Below, piece after piece: positions 15,452 through 22,055 of a DNA stretch of 22,055 nucleotides. Numbering within the stretch: position 1 is the stretch's first letter; each line of letters begins with the position of its first letter. The notes under the pieces are model-generated. The model worked only from the letters and a program-made list of their open reading frames with translations, did no database searches and had not been told where the DNA came from. The DNA is from Bacteroidota bacterium. Its GTDB lineage: Bacteria > Bacteroidota > Bacteroidia > Chitinophagales > Chitinophagaceae. Made by a program: the position numbers and the translations under genes. The stretch lies in contig JAEZRB010000324.1 in NCBI GenBank assembly GCA_023412975.1, forward strand, positions 1 through 22,055, read 5' to 3'.

Positions 15452-16813
15452 ATGACATCACGCCGGGATTTTATCAGGCAATCCACGCTGGCAACGGGTG
15501 GAGTTCTTCTTTCTTCGTCTTCTTTCGAGCGGTTCTTCATTGGGAAAAAACCAAAAGTCATTATCATCGGCGCGGGTTTCGCAGGCCTTGCTGCCGCCCT
15601 GCATTTGCACAAGAAAAAAATTGACTTTGTCATGCTGGAGGCGCGCAACCGTATCGGCGGCCGGGTGTTTTCCTATACGATCGACCCGCGCGAAAACCTG
15701 GTGATCGAACTGGGCGCCGAATGGGTGGGTAACTCTCATACCCGGGTACGTGAACTTTGTGACGAGTTTTCACTGGAGTTACAGAATAACCAGTTCGATA
15801 CACATCTGATCTACCAGGGCAAGTATTATGGGAAGAACGAGTGGGATTACAGCGATGCCTGGAAAACAAAATTTCAATCCCTCCTCGATGGCTATGATAA
15901 AATGACGCAGGCCGATAAGATCAAGCTGGATAAAACAGACTGGTGGCGATACCTGGTCAATAATGGTTGTGAAGGCCGCGATCTTGACCTGCGGGAATTG
16001 CTGGACAGCACTGATTTTGGTGAAACGATCAGAAATGTATCCGCCTTTGCGGCGCTGGCAGAGTATGCCGAAAGCAGTGAAAAGAATGAGATGGATCTGA
16101 AGATCAAAGGTGGCAATAGCATGCTGGCACAAAAGATCGCAGACACGATCGGTCCGGATAAGATCAAACTGCATCATCGCGTACAGCGTGTTGTTCAGCA
16201 ATCAAAAGGCGGCGTAAAAGTTTTTTGTGACGGTGGCGAATCGTTTGCGGCCGATAAAATAATTTGCACGGTACCAACGTTTGCAGCGCAACGAATTAAA
16301 TGGGAGCCTGGTCTTCCCGCCGACCAGGTAAATGCCATGAACCAGCTCCAATATGCGCGCATCAATAAAAACCCTTTACTGTTCCGTAAGAGATTCTGGA
16401 AAGATGAAAGTTTCGATATGGTCACCGATCAGTCTCCCCATTATTTTTATCACGCTACCAAAAACCAGGTATCAGATAAAGGGGTTTTGATTTCCTATAC
16501 CATTGGCGAGAAAGCCGCCGTAGTCGCCAACCAGACCGACGAGTGGAAAGCCGATATGATCCAGCAAACACTCCAGCCTCATTTTGGTGATGTGAAATCT
16601 TTAATAGACAAACAGGCCAATTACTACTGGGGAAACGACGAGTTTTCACGCGGTGCCTATGCCATTTATGGCAAAGGACAATGGTTCACCCTCCAACCCA
16701 TACTCCGCCGTACGCATATTCATACCCATTTCGCCGGCGAGCACCTCGCCGAATGGCAGGGCTTCATGGAAGGAGCGATTGACACCGGGGAGGCTGCGGC
16801 TTCGAAGATCTGA
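15452..16813 (+). CDS. Tat-exported flavin monoamine oxidase family protein
   Basis: This 453-residue FAD enzyme oxidises an amine or related substrate; the true substrate cannot be read from the sequence. The N-terminus has a twin-arginine motif, SRRDFIRQ (3-10), before a short weakly hydrophobic stretch rich in Ser, Gly and Leu, which suggests export of the folded flavoprotein by Tat. The FAD-binding start is IIIGAGFAGLAAAL (37-50), with the ribose-binding glutamate in MLEARNRIGGR (61-71) and GAEWVG (88-93) after it. The C-terminal flavin motif FAGEHLAEWQGFMEGAID (about 427-444) is intact. The start follows the right minisatellite. A short ATTTGTA/ATTGGTA repeat lies just after the stop. 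Confidence 0.9.
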   Translation: MTSRRDFIRQSTLATGGVLLSSSSFERFFIGKKPKVIIIGAGFAGLAAALHLHKKKIDFVMLEARNRIGGRVFSYTIDPRENLVIELGAEWVGNSHTRVRELCDEFSLELQNNQFDTHLIYQGKYYGKNEWDYSDAWKTKFQSLLDGYDKMTQADKIKLDKTDWWRYLVNNGCEGRDLDLRELLDSTDFGETIRNVSAFAALAEYAESSEKNEMDLKIKGGNSMLAQKIADTIGPDKIKLHHRVQRVVQQSKGGVKVFCDGGESFAADKIICTVPTFAAQRIKWEPGLPADQVNAMNQLQYARINKNPLLFRKRFWKDESFDMVTDQSPHYFYHATKNQVSDKGVLISYTIGEKAAVVANQTDEWKADMIQQTLQPHFGDVKSLIDKQANYYWGNDEFSRGAYAIYGKGQWFTLQPILRRTHIHTHFAGEHLAEWQGFMEGAIDTGEAAASKI

Positions 16814-16814
16814 G

Positions 16815-16832
16815 GAATTTGTAATTGGTAAC
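16815..16832. repeat. short ATTTGTA/ATTGGTA repeat after the amine oxidase gene
   Basis: Two 7-bp units (ATTTGTA, ATTGGTA) with a preceding GGA lie just past the stop codon and belong to the same family as the arrays at 8732 and 17129. The stretch is short, so chance cannot be excluded. Confidence 0.4.
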
Positions 16833-16987
16833 CATTGCTGTCCGGAATAAAATCTTGAATAGTTGTCAGAACCTTTGACCCGCGCGGCATCTATGACTTT
16901 TACTTTTACAGGGGCTTTGCTTTATTTTTTTCCTGGAGACTCTTACTTTTGCTGGCCGTAGTTGAAATGTATCGATGTGTCAGGATA
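16833..16987. other. left part of a 424-bp gap without a gene
   Basis: The gap between the amine oxidase and pbpC genes runs from 16814 to 17237. This part has T-rich stretches with two related pieces, CTTTTACTTTTACAGG and CTCTTACTTTTGCTGG, which may be a worn repeat. No start-to-stop frame with protein character and no RNA gene was recognised. Confidence 0.5.
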
Positions 16988-17095
16988 CCACAGCGCACAC
17001 TGCGGACACAGCGAAGTATTCGCATCAGGTCCTGTTCTACGTAGCAGATTTTATAACAAAAACGGCTTTCGCTGTGCTCGCCGTGCCCGCCGTGG
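16988..17095. repeat. long inverted repeat with 30-bp arms (CACGGCG family)
   Basis: The left arm (16988-17017, starting CCACAGCGCACAC) and the reverse complement of the right arm (17066-17095, starting CCACGGCGGGCAC) agree at about 23 of 30 positions. They are separated by 48 bp. Within each arm a 9-bp unit, roughly CACRGCGNR, repeats. Frames through it give peptides such as NHGGHGEHSE, a low-complexity string expected from a repeat rather than a protein. It looks like a dispersed palindromic element. Confidence 0.7.
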
Positions 17096-17128
17096 TTTAT
17101 AGTACTCCAGAGTTGCCCGGACAATAAT

Positions 17129-17160
17129 GATTGGTAATTAGGAATTGGGTGATTAGAAAT
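17129..17160. repeat. 7-8-bp ATTAGGA-type array
   Basis: Successive units ATTGGTA, ATTAGGA, ATTGGGTG and ATTAGAA belong to the same family as the array after sucB. It lies in the gap at the 3' side of pbpC, about 80 bp beyond that gene's stop. Confidence 0.6.
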
Positions 17161-17163
17161 CCT

Positions 17164-17196
17164 ATATCCAGTATCTAGTATCCAGCAGCTAGTATC
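17164..17196. repeat. TATCCAG/TATCTAG degenerate tandem array
   Basis: Units TATCCAG, TATCTAG, TATCCAGCAGC and TAGTATCC follow each other, a simple-sequence array next to, but distinct from, the ATTAGGA array. It leads directly into the CCCGCC hairpin. Confidence 0.6.
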
Positions 17197-17221
17197 CCGC
17201 CTTCGCTAAAGCTCTGGCGGG
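17196..17221. repeat. CCCGCC...GGCGGG hairpin repeat downstream of pbpC
   Basis: CCCGCC (17196-17201) and GGCGGG (17216-17221) form a 6-bp GC stem, with an inner GCT/AGC pairing inside TTCGCTAAAGCTCT. I recall the same GCTAAAGC-centred hairpin being widespread in this phylum. It lies 17 bp beyond the pbpC stop, so it may end up at the transcript's 3' end, but no U-run follows on the pbpC strand. Confidence 0.6.
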
Positions 17222-17237
17222 GAGGCCCAGCATCCAC

Positions 17238-19571
17238 TCACATACTCACATACCTCACCACAATTTTCACATCCTTGTTCCTTCCTTTGTCATCCGTACA
17301 GGATATTTTAACCGGGCCTTCGGTGGGGAGAAAGAAAAGCTTTTCGCCGGCAGCGGCGCTTTTGTAAAATTTATTGTCGATATACCAGAATACACGGCTT
17401 ACATCGTTGGCGGTTTTGCACGACAATTGTAATGGTTCCGGGTTTTTCCTGCTTACTAAATATTCAGTTCCGTTGGTGGGAGAAGTGATCATCGGCGCGT
17501 TGCCTTTGAAGATCATGTCACAATCCGGGTTGTGGACAGGTATTTTTTGATACACCACGTTATTTTCTTCAAACCAGGCCTGCATACCGGGATCAATGAT
17601 CTTATACCATTTTTTCTTGTAGTCACCTGAAGGCATACAGGATTTACAATAGGAAAGTTTTTCATCCGGGCTCACCATGATCTCCTGGCGGTCGCTACAT
17701 GTTTTTGTCGATGATACGAGGGGGATAAAAAAATCAGTTACCAGGCTATTGCAATGATCCGAGGGTGGCAGTCCTGATTCGCTGCACACCTGCCTGATAT
17801 CGCAATCGTCAGGCTGGGCAAACCATTCCCTGTCATTGTCGTAGTCGATCGTATTAAAGATACGGAACAAAAGGGGGGTGGCGATATTGGCCCCGCTGAG
17901 ATCGGCTACACCAACGCCGGAAAAATTGCCAACCCATACACCTACTGTATAATTTTTATTATAGCCGATACTCCAGGCATCACGACGGCCGTAACTGGTA
18001 CCCGTTTTCCAGGCAATTTTTGGCATATGTTCGGTCGCAGACCAGTTGAGTGGGAAATCGGGACGATTTACTTTTGAAAGGATTTCATTGATCATATAGG
18101 CAGCTGCCGGACTTACCAGGGTAGTTGAAGTCGTGTTGCTTTCTTCCTGCAGGAATGAAAGCGGCCTAAATTTTCCATCATTTGCAAACGCGGCAAACAA
18201 ACCCGTCAGTTCCTCCAGTGTGGTACCACACCCACCCAGGATCATCGACAACCCAAGTTTGCGCCTATCTTTCTGAACCTGTTTGAAATTGGATTGAACA
18301 AGGGTTTGAATCAATTTCTCATGACCCAGTTGCCTGAGTTGTTTAACAGCCGGGATGTTGAGAGAATGTTCGAGCGCATATTGCGAAGTGACAAAGCCGT
18401 TAAACTTCTTATCATAGTTCTCCGGTGCATAGCCTTCATAATTTACCGGCACATCCGTTATCATCGTTTTTGGAGTAAGCAGGCCTTCGTCAAAACACAG
18501 TGCATATAATATTGGTTTGAGTGTACTCCCCGGTTGCCTGACAGCGTTGGCGCCATTCACCTGGCCCCCGTCGGTTGTATCATAAAAATTAGATGAACCG
18601 ATATAGCTGATGACTTTGTTTGTTTTATTGTCTACAATGACGACAGCAGCATTTTTTATGTTTCGCAATTTTTGCACACGGATATAGTCTTCGACGATCT
18701 TTTCGGCTTTGAGTTGCGTATTCAGGTCGATGGTGGTCCTGATCATAGTTTGATCGGACAGGCCGGCCTGTTTTTTCAGTTTTAGTGAAAGGTGGGGGAT
18801 ATAGTGTGGTACGGTATTTCGGGTGGCATGCAGTGGTTCGGCCAGTGCATCCTCAATTTCTTTTTTGGTGAATACTTTATCAGTAGCGAATTTATGCAGC
18901 CACCGGTTTCGCTCCGATACGATCCGGTCATTATGTTTGCCCATCACGAGTGAAGAAGGCCGGTTTGGTATGATGCTTAGCGCGGTGATCTCGGCCAGTG
19001 ATAAATGATCGGGGTTTTTCTTAAAATATAAAAAAGCCGCAGTCTTCACGCCTTCGATATTACCGCCATAGGGGACGAGGTTAAGATACATCTGGAGTAT
19101 CTCGTTCTTTGAATATTTCCATTCCAGCTGGAATGCGCGAAATGTTTCCCTGGCTTTGCTAAATAAATTTCTTCTTCCGGGCTCAAGCGCCCTGGCTACC
19201 TGCATCGTAATGGTGCTGGCGCCGGATGTTCGCTTCATCCGCAACAGGTTTTTGACAAATGCGCGGCAAACAGAGAAAGGATTCACTCCCGGATGATAGT
19301 AAAAGTATTTGTCCTCTTTGGCGATAATCGTTTTGCGGAGCAGGGGAGATATCTCATGGAGTTCCGTTTTCATCCGCCATTTATCATCACTGGTCAGGTA
19401 AGCATTGATCATCTCTCCTTTGTTGCTGGTAATGACTGTGGAATATTCAATCTTGTCGGGCAGGGGGAACAACAGGTTGAACAACAGGAACAGGATAAAC
19501 GATGCCAGCAGGAATATACCTGTGCGTTTCGAAATGAGCAACAATGTTTTCCTGTTGAGTTTCAATTTCAT
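17238..19571 (-). CDS. pbpC: penicillin-binding protein 1C
   Basis: This 777-residue bifunctional peptidoglycan synthase is anchored by one N-terminal membrane helix (about 17-36) and faces the periplasm. The GT51 glycosyltransferase domain has EDKYFYYHPGV (catalytic Glu86), GASTITMQVARAL (117-129), KYSKNEILQMYLN (152-164) and GGNIEGVKTAA (169-179). The transpeptidase domain has the serine motif STLK (Ser349, Lys352), SLN (403-405) and KTGTS (522-526). A six-cysteine segment (590, 596, 607, 625, 642, 645) then leads to the C-terminal BiPBP_C domain (about 685-775), which identifies the 1C class. The divergent neighbour is an alpha-2-macroglobulin gene, the classical partner of pbpC. An exact TAnnTTTG element lies 37 nt upstream. 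Confidence 0.97.
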   Translation of the reverse strand: MKLKLNRKTLLLISKRTGIFLLASFILFLLFNLLFPLPDKIEYSTVITSNKGEMINAYLTSDDKWRMKTELHEISPLLRKTIIAKEDKYFYYHPGVNPFSVCRAFVKNLLRMKRTSGASTITMQVARALEPGRRNLFSKARETFRAFQLEWKYSKNEILQMYLNLVPYGGNIEGVKTAAFLYFKKNPDHLSLAEITALSIIPNRPSSLVMGKHNDRIVSERNRWLHKFATDKVFTKKEIEDALAEPLHATRNTVPHYIPHLSLKLKKQAGLSDQTMIRTTIDLNTQLKAEKIVEDYIRVQKLRNIKNAAVVIVDNKTNKVISYIGSSNFYDTTDGGQVNGANAVRQPGSTLKPILYALCFDEGLLTPKTMITDVPVNYEGYAPENYDKKFNGFVTSQYALEHSLNIPAVKQLRQLGHEKLIQTLVQSNFKQVQKDRRKLGLSMILGGCGTTLEELTGLFAAFANDGKFRPLSFLQEESNTTSTTLVSPAAAYMINEILSKVNRPDFPLNWSATEHMPKIAWKTGTSYGRRDAWSIGYNKNYTVGVWVGNFSGVGVADLSGANIATPLLFRIFNTIDYDNDREWFAQPDDCDIRQVCSESGLPPSDHCNSLVTDFFIPLVSSTKTCSDRQEIMVSPDEKLSYCKSCMPSGDYKKKWYKIIDPGMQAWFEENNVVYQKIPVHNPDCDMIFKGNAPMITSPTNGTEYLVSRKNPEPLQLSCKTANDVSRVFWYIDNKFYKSAAAGEKLFFLPTEGPVKISCTDDKGRNKDVKIVVRYVSM

Positions 19572-19608
19572 TCTCTGAGCGTTACGTGCGTTTGCATTAT
19601 CTCGCAGG

Positions 19609-19616
19609 CAAACCTA
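19609..19616 (-). promoter_or_regulatory. -7 element of pbpC
   Basis: On the minus strand TAGGTTTG matches TAnnTTTG exactly and ends 37 nt before the ATG at 19571. No TTG was found at the expected -33 distance. Confidence 0.45.
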
Positions 19617-19651
19617 CTTAACAAAATATTACATGTCTGCTTTCATGGGAT

Positions 19652-19685
19652 AAATTCAGGATAAAAAGATGATGATCCTGAGTTT
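19652..19685. promoter_or_regulatory. inverted repeat between pbpC and the macroglobulin gene
   Basis: TCAGGAT (19656-19662) and ATCCTGA (19675-19681) are perfect inverted copies separated by 12 nt. The pairing extends outward to 19652/19685 through one G-U position, making an 11-bp arm. It lies in the middle of the 175-bp divergent gap, upstream of the pbpC -7 element and of the macroglobulin start. It could be a shared operator or a transcript hairpin. Confidence 0.4.
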
Positions 19686-19746
19686 ATGGTTCATCAAATT
19701 TCTTTATCTTCTCATTTCAAAGCGAACCATTTAACCAAACCTTAAT

Positions 19747-22055
19747 ATGCAATTCCGTTTTATCTTCTTGCTTGCAGGACTTGTTTTTACTTTGTCCTGC
19801 AACAAAAACGCCGTTAGTCTTTCTTACACAAACGCAAAAGACGAAGTTCCTTTACTGGGAAACCTGGTATTCCGTTTTTCACAAAGCATGGTCAAAGACT
19901 CGATGCTGAATGTATGGGATTCCACCGAGTACATCAGTTTTGAGCCAGCCATACCCGGCCGCTTCAGGTGGGAAAGCCCGGATCAACTCGTTTTTTGTCC
20001 CGCACAGCCTTTAAATACTGCTACCGACTATAAAGCCAGGGTTAAGAATTCGGTGCTTCGGTTCAGCAAATTTGACGATATAAAAGACGGGGATAAGATA
20101 AGTTTCCATACACCCGGACTCACCCTGGATAATTCACAGATCACCTGGGTGGGTGAAAGCAGTACCTCCGCAGTACCGCAACTCGACCTGCTTTTTAATT
20201 ACCGTGTCAACCCCGAAAGTCTGAAAGATAGAATGACGATCGAGGTGGAAGGTAAAAAAGCCGAATATGCGATCATTACAGCATCTCCGGAAAACAGGAT
20301 AGCTGTGAGGATCAACGGTCTTAAAAATGAAGACAAAGATCTTGATGCCCGGGTGATCATCGATAAAGGACTGAAACCTGAAGCGGGGAATAATTCGTTG
20401 GCGGAACCGATAAAAGCATCGTTGATCGTTCCTTCACCCTATGTGCTTAGCATACTTGAAATGGAAGCACAACACGACGGGACGGAAGGAACAGTACGGG
20501 TGGTTACCAGCCAGCAATTATCGGCTGAAAACATAAAACCTTTACTTCAACTGGATCCGAACCTCGGGTTTGCCGTAGAGCAAAATGAAAACGGGTTCAC
20601 TTTACGCAGTGATAAGTTTGACGTAAATAAAAGTTATGCATTGACTATCAGCAAAGGACTGCGGGGTAAAATCGGGGGGGTGTTGAAAGAAGATTATTCG
20701 GGGAGCGTGGCCTTCGGCGAATTGGAAGCTAATATCAGGTTTGCAAACAGCAAAGCGGTTTATCTTTCGAAGAATGGTGGCAAGAATATAGAAGTGCAAA
20801 TCACCAATGTGCCAAAAGTGAAATTGGTGATCTCGAAGATCTATGAGAACAATCTCCTGCTATCACAACGCTATGGTTATTATCCAAAGGAATCCGCCAG
20901 CAGGTACGCAAGTTATGATGGCGGCTACGACGAAGGCTATTACGACGATGGCTACACGGATGTAATGCTGGGCGATGTGATTTATGAAAAAGAAGTCGAC
21001 ACCAGGACACTTCCGAAAAGTGGAGCCGGCAGGTTGCTCAACTTATCGCAGTTTGAAGACCGGCTTCCGGATTTCAAAGGTGTATATCATATTGTGATCC
21101 GTTCAATGGATAGTTATTGGGTGAGGGATAGCCGGTTTGTCTCTTTATCCGACCTCGGCCTGATCGTGCGTGAGGGACAGGATAAGATCTTTGTATTCTC
21201 CAATTCTATTAAAACGGCCATGCCGGTAAATGGTGTGAACGTGTCGGTGTATGCGGCCAACAACCAGTTGATCGGCACTGGTGCTACCAATGGGGATGGC
21301 GTTGCTGAGATCAACTGGTCCAGTAAGGATTTTGCCGGTTTCAAGCCCGCAATGGTGATTGCAAAAACCGCTGACGATTTCAATTTCCTTCCTTTCAATA
21401 ATACGCGTGTTAATACATCAAGATTCGAGGTGGGGGGTAAAAGAACCAATTCTTCCGGTTTGGATGCATTTATCTATGCTGAAAGAGATATCTACAGGCC
21501 GGGTGAGAAAGTAAATTTTTCCATAATCATCCGCGACAGGCAGTGGAAGGCGCCCGGAGACATACCGCTCAAGATAAAATTCCTGATGCCGAATGGTAAA
21601 GAGCTGAAATCATTCCGCAAAACTTTGAATGAAGAGGGTTCTGTCGAAGGCAGTATTGATATCGGATCGGCTGCCATCACCGGCAGCTACAACCTGGAAG
21701 TTTATACTTCAAATGATGTATTGCTTTCCGCAAAAAGTTTTTCAATAGAGGAATTTGTACCGGATCGTATCCGGGTTTCTACCAAGCTGGATAAATCGTC
21801 ACTAAAGCCAGGCGAGTCTTCGGTTTTGTCCCTGAATGCCATGAACTTCTTTGGGCCACCCGCTGCCAACCGCAACTATGAGATGGAGATACAGGTTAGG
21901 CAAAAAAACTTTGCGCCTGCCAAATTCGAGAATTTTGATTTTTCACTGGCCAACCAGAATAGTTTTTTTGACAAACAGGTAAAAGAAGGAAAGACTGATG
22001 CGGAAGGGAATGCAACAGAGAAATACCAGGTGCCAGCCACTTACTCCAATATGGG
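19747..22055 (+). CDS. bacterial alpha-2-macroglobulin family lipoprotein (5' part, runs off window)
   Basis: The frame is open from ATG 19747 to the window end, 769 codons, with no stop; the family's usual length of about 1,600-1,900 residues means well under half is present. The N-terminus has a lipobox (VFTLSC, Cys18), so it is a periplasmic lipoprotein. An MG1-like segment with AVYLSKNGGKNIEVQITNVP is at about 337-356. The MG2 signature YAERDIYRPGEKVNF is at about 577-591, followed by EEFVPDRIRV near 669-678. A Gly/Tyr/Asp-rich stretch (SYDGGYDEGYYDDGY, about 389-403) interrupts the MG fold. These proteins trap proteases; the bait region and any thioester lie beyond the window. It is divergent from pbpC, its known genomic partner. 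No convincing promoter motif was seen upstream. Confidence 0.92.
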   Translation, partial: MQFRFIFLLAGLVFTLSCNKNAVSLSYTNAKDEVPLLGNLVFRFSQSMVKDSMLNVWDSTEYISFEPAIPGRFRWESPDQLVFCPAQPLNTATDYKARVKNSVLRFSKFDDIKDGDKISFHTPGLTLDNSQITWVGESSTSAVPQLDLLFNYRVNPESLKDRMTIEVEGKKAEYAIITASPENRIAVRINGLKNEDKDLDARVIIDKGLKPEAGNNSLAEPIKASLIVPSPYVLSILEMEAQHDGTEGTVRVVTSQQLSAENIKPLLQLDPNLGFAVEQNENGFTLRSDKFDVNKSYALTISKGLRGKIGGVLKEDYSGSVAFGELEANIRFANSKAVYLSKNGGKNIEVQITNVPKVKLVISKIYENNLLLSQRYGYYPKESASRYASYDGGYDEGYYDDGYTDVMLGDVIYEKEVDTRTLPKSGAGRLLNLSQFEDRLPDFKGVYHIVIRSMDSYWVRDSRFVSLSDLGLIVREGQDKIFVFSNSIKTAMPVNGVNVSVYAANNQLIGTGATNGDGVAEINWSSKDFAGFKPAMVIAKTADDFNFLPFNNTRVNTSRFEVGGKRTNSSGLDAFIYAERDIYRPGEKVNFSIIIRDRQWKAPGDIPLKIKFLMPNGKELKSFRKTLNEEGSVEGSIDIGSAAITGSYNLEVYTSNDVLLSAKSFSIEEFVPDRIRVSTKLDKSSLKPGESSVLSLNAMNFFGPPAANRNYEMEIQVRQKNFAPAKFENFDFSLANQNSFFDKQVKEGKTDAEGNATEKYQVPATYSNM

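Noticed and set aside
15208..15648. 146-residue minus-strand frame across the hairpin and right minisatellite
   Set aside because: It is made of repeat sequence and antisense of the amine oxidase start, with no coherent protein pattern.
16906..17124. 72-residue minus-strand frame with NHGGHGEHSE
   Set aside because: It is a translation of the CACGGCG-type inverted repeat; similar strings in databases are usually mis-annotations.

Overview
The window looks like a stretch of ordinary chromosome from a Bacteroidota bacterium, probably Chitinophagaceae or a close relative. Four things point there. A subtilisin-like protease carries a C-terminal type IX secretion sorting tail. Several start codons are preceded by the Bacteroidota promoter form (TTG or TTTG, about 20 nt, TAnnTTTG) rather than by Shine-Dalgarno sites. 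There are four Sec lipoproteins, each with its lipobox cysteine at residue 18. Intergenic spaces hold short tandem arrays and hairpin repeats of the kind scattered through these genomes. No tRNA, rRNA, CRISPR array, prophage or transposase gene was seen.

Layout, left to right. (1) 1-4350: an MFS exporter and a small coiled lipoprotein read rightward; a secreted M14 zinc carboxypeptidase, a three-helix membrane protein and rpsT (ribosomal protein S20) read leftward, with a clear terminator after rpsT. (2) 4614-8719: sucA and sucB, the E1 and E2 subunits of 2-oxoglutarate dehydrogenase. (3) 8835-14089: an RsmB-type rRNA cytosine-5 methyltransferase meets, tail to tail with a 6-bp overlap, a leftward set of a T9SS-secreted S8 protease, a lipoprotein of unknown role and mnmA (tRNA 2-thiouridylase). 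(4) 14273-16813: a DUF2807 repeat lipoprotein, then a 456-bp repeat-filled gap, then a Tat-type FAD amine oxidase. (5) 16814-22055: a second repeat-filled gap, then pbpC (penicillin-binding protein 1C) divergent from the start of a bacterial alpha-2-macroglobulin lipoprotein that runs off the window end.

The genes fall into central metabolism (sucAB), translation and RNA modification (rpsT, mnmA, the methyltransferase) and envelope or secreted functions (carboxypeptidase, S8 protease, lipoproteins, pbpC with the macroglobulin). The pbpC/macroglobulin pairing is a known conserved association, thought to join cell-wall repair to protease trapping in the periplasm.

I did not find a convincing new multi-gene system. 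The less explained material is non-coding: a composite repeat locus at 15003-15428 (10-bp minisatellites on both sides of two direct copies of a roughly 90-bp hairpin), a 30-bp-arm inverted repeat at 16988-17095, 7-8-bp arrays sitting on gene 3' ends, and an 11-bp inverted repeat between pbpC and the macroglobulin gene.
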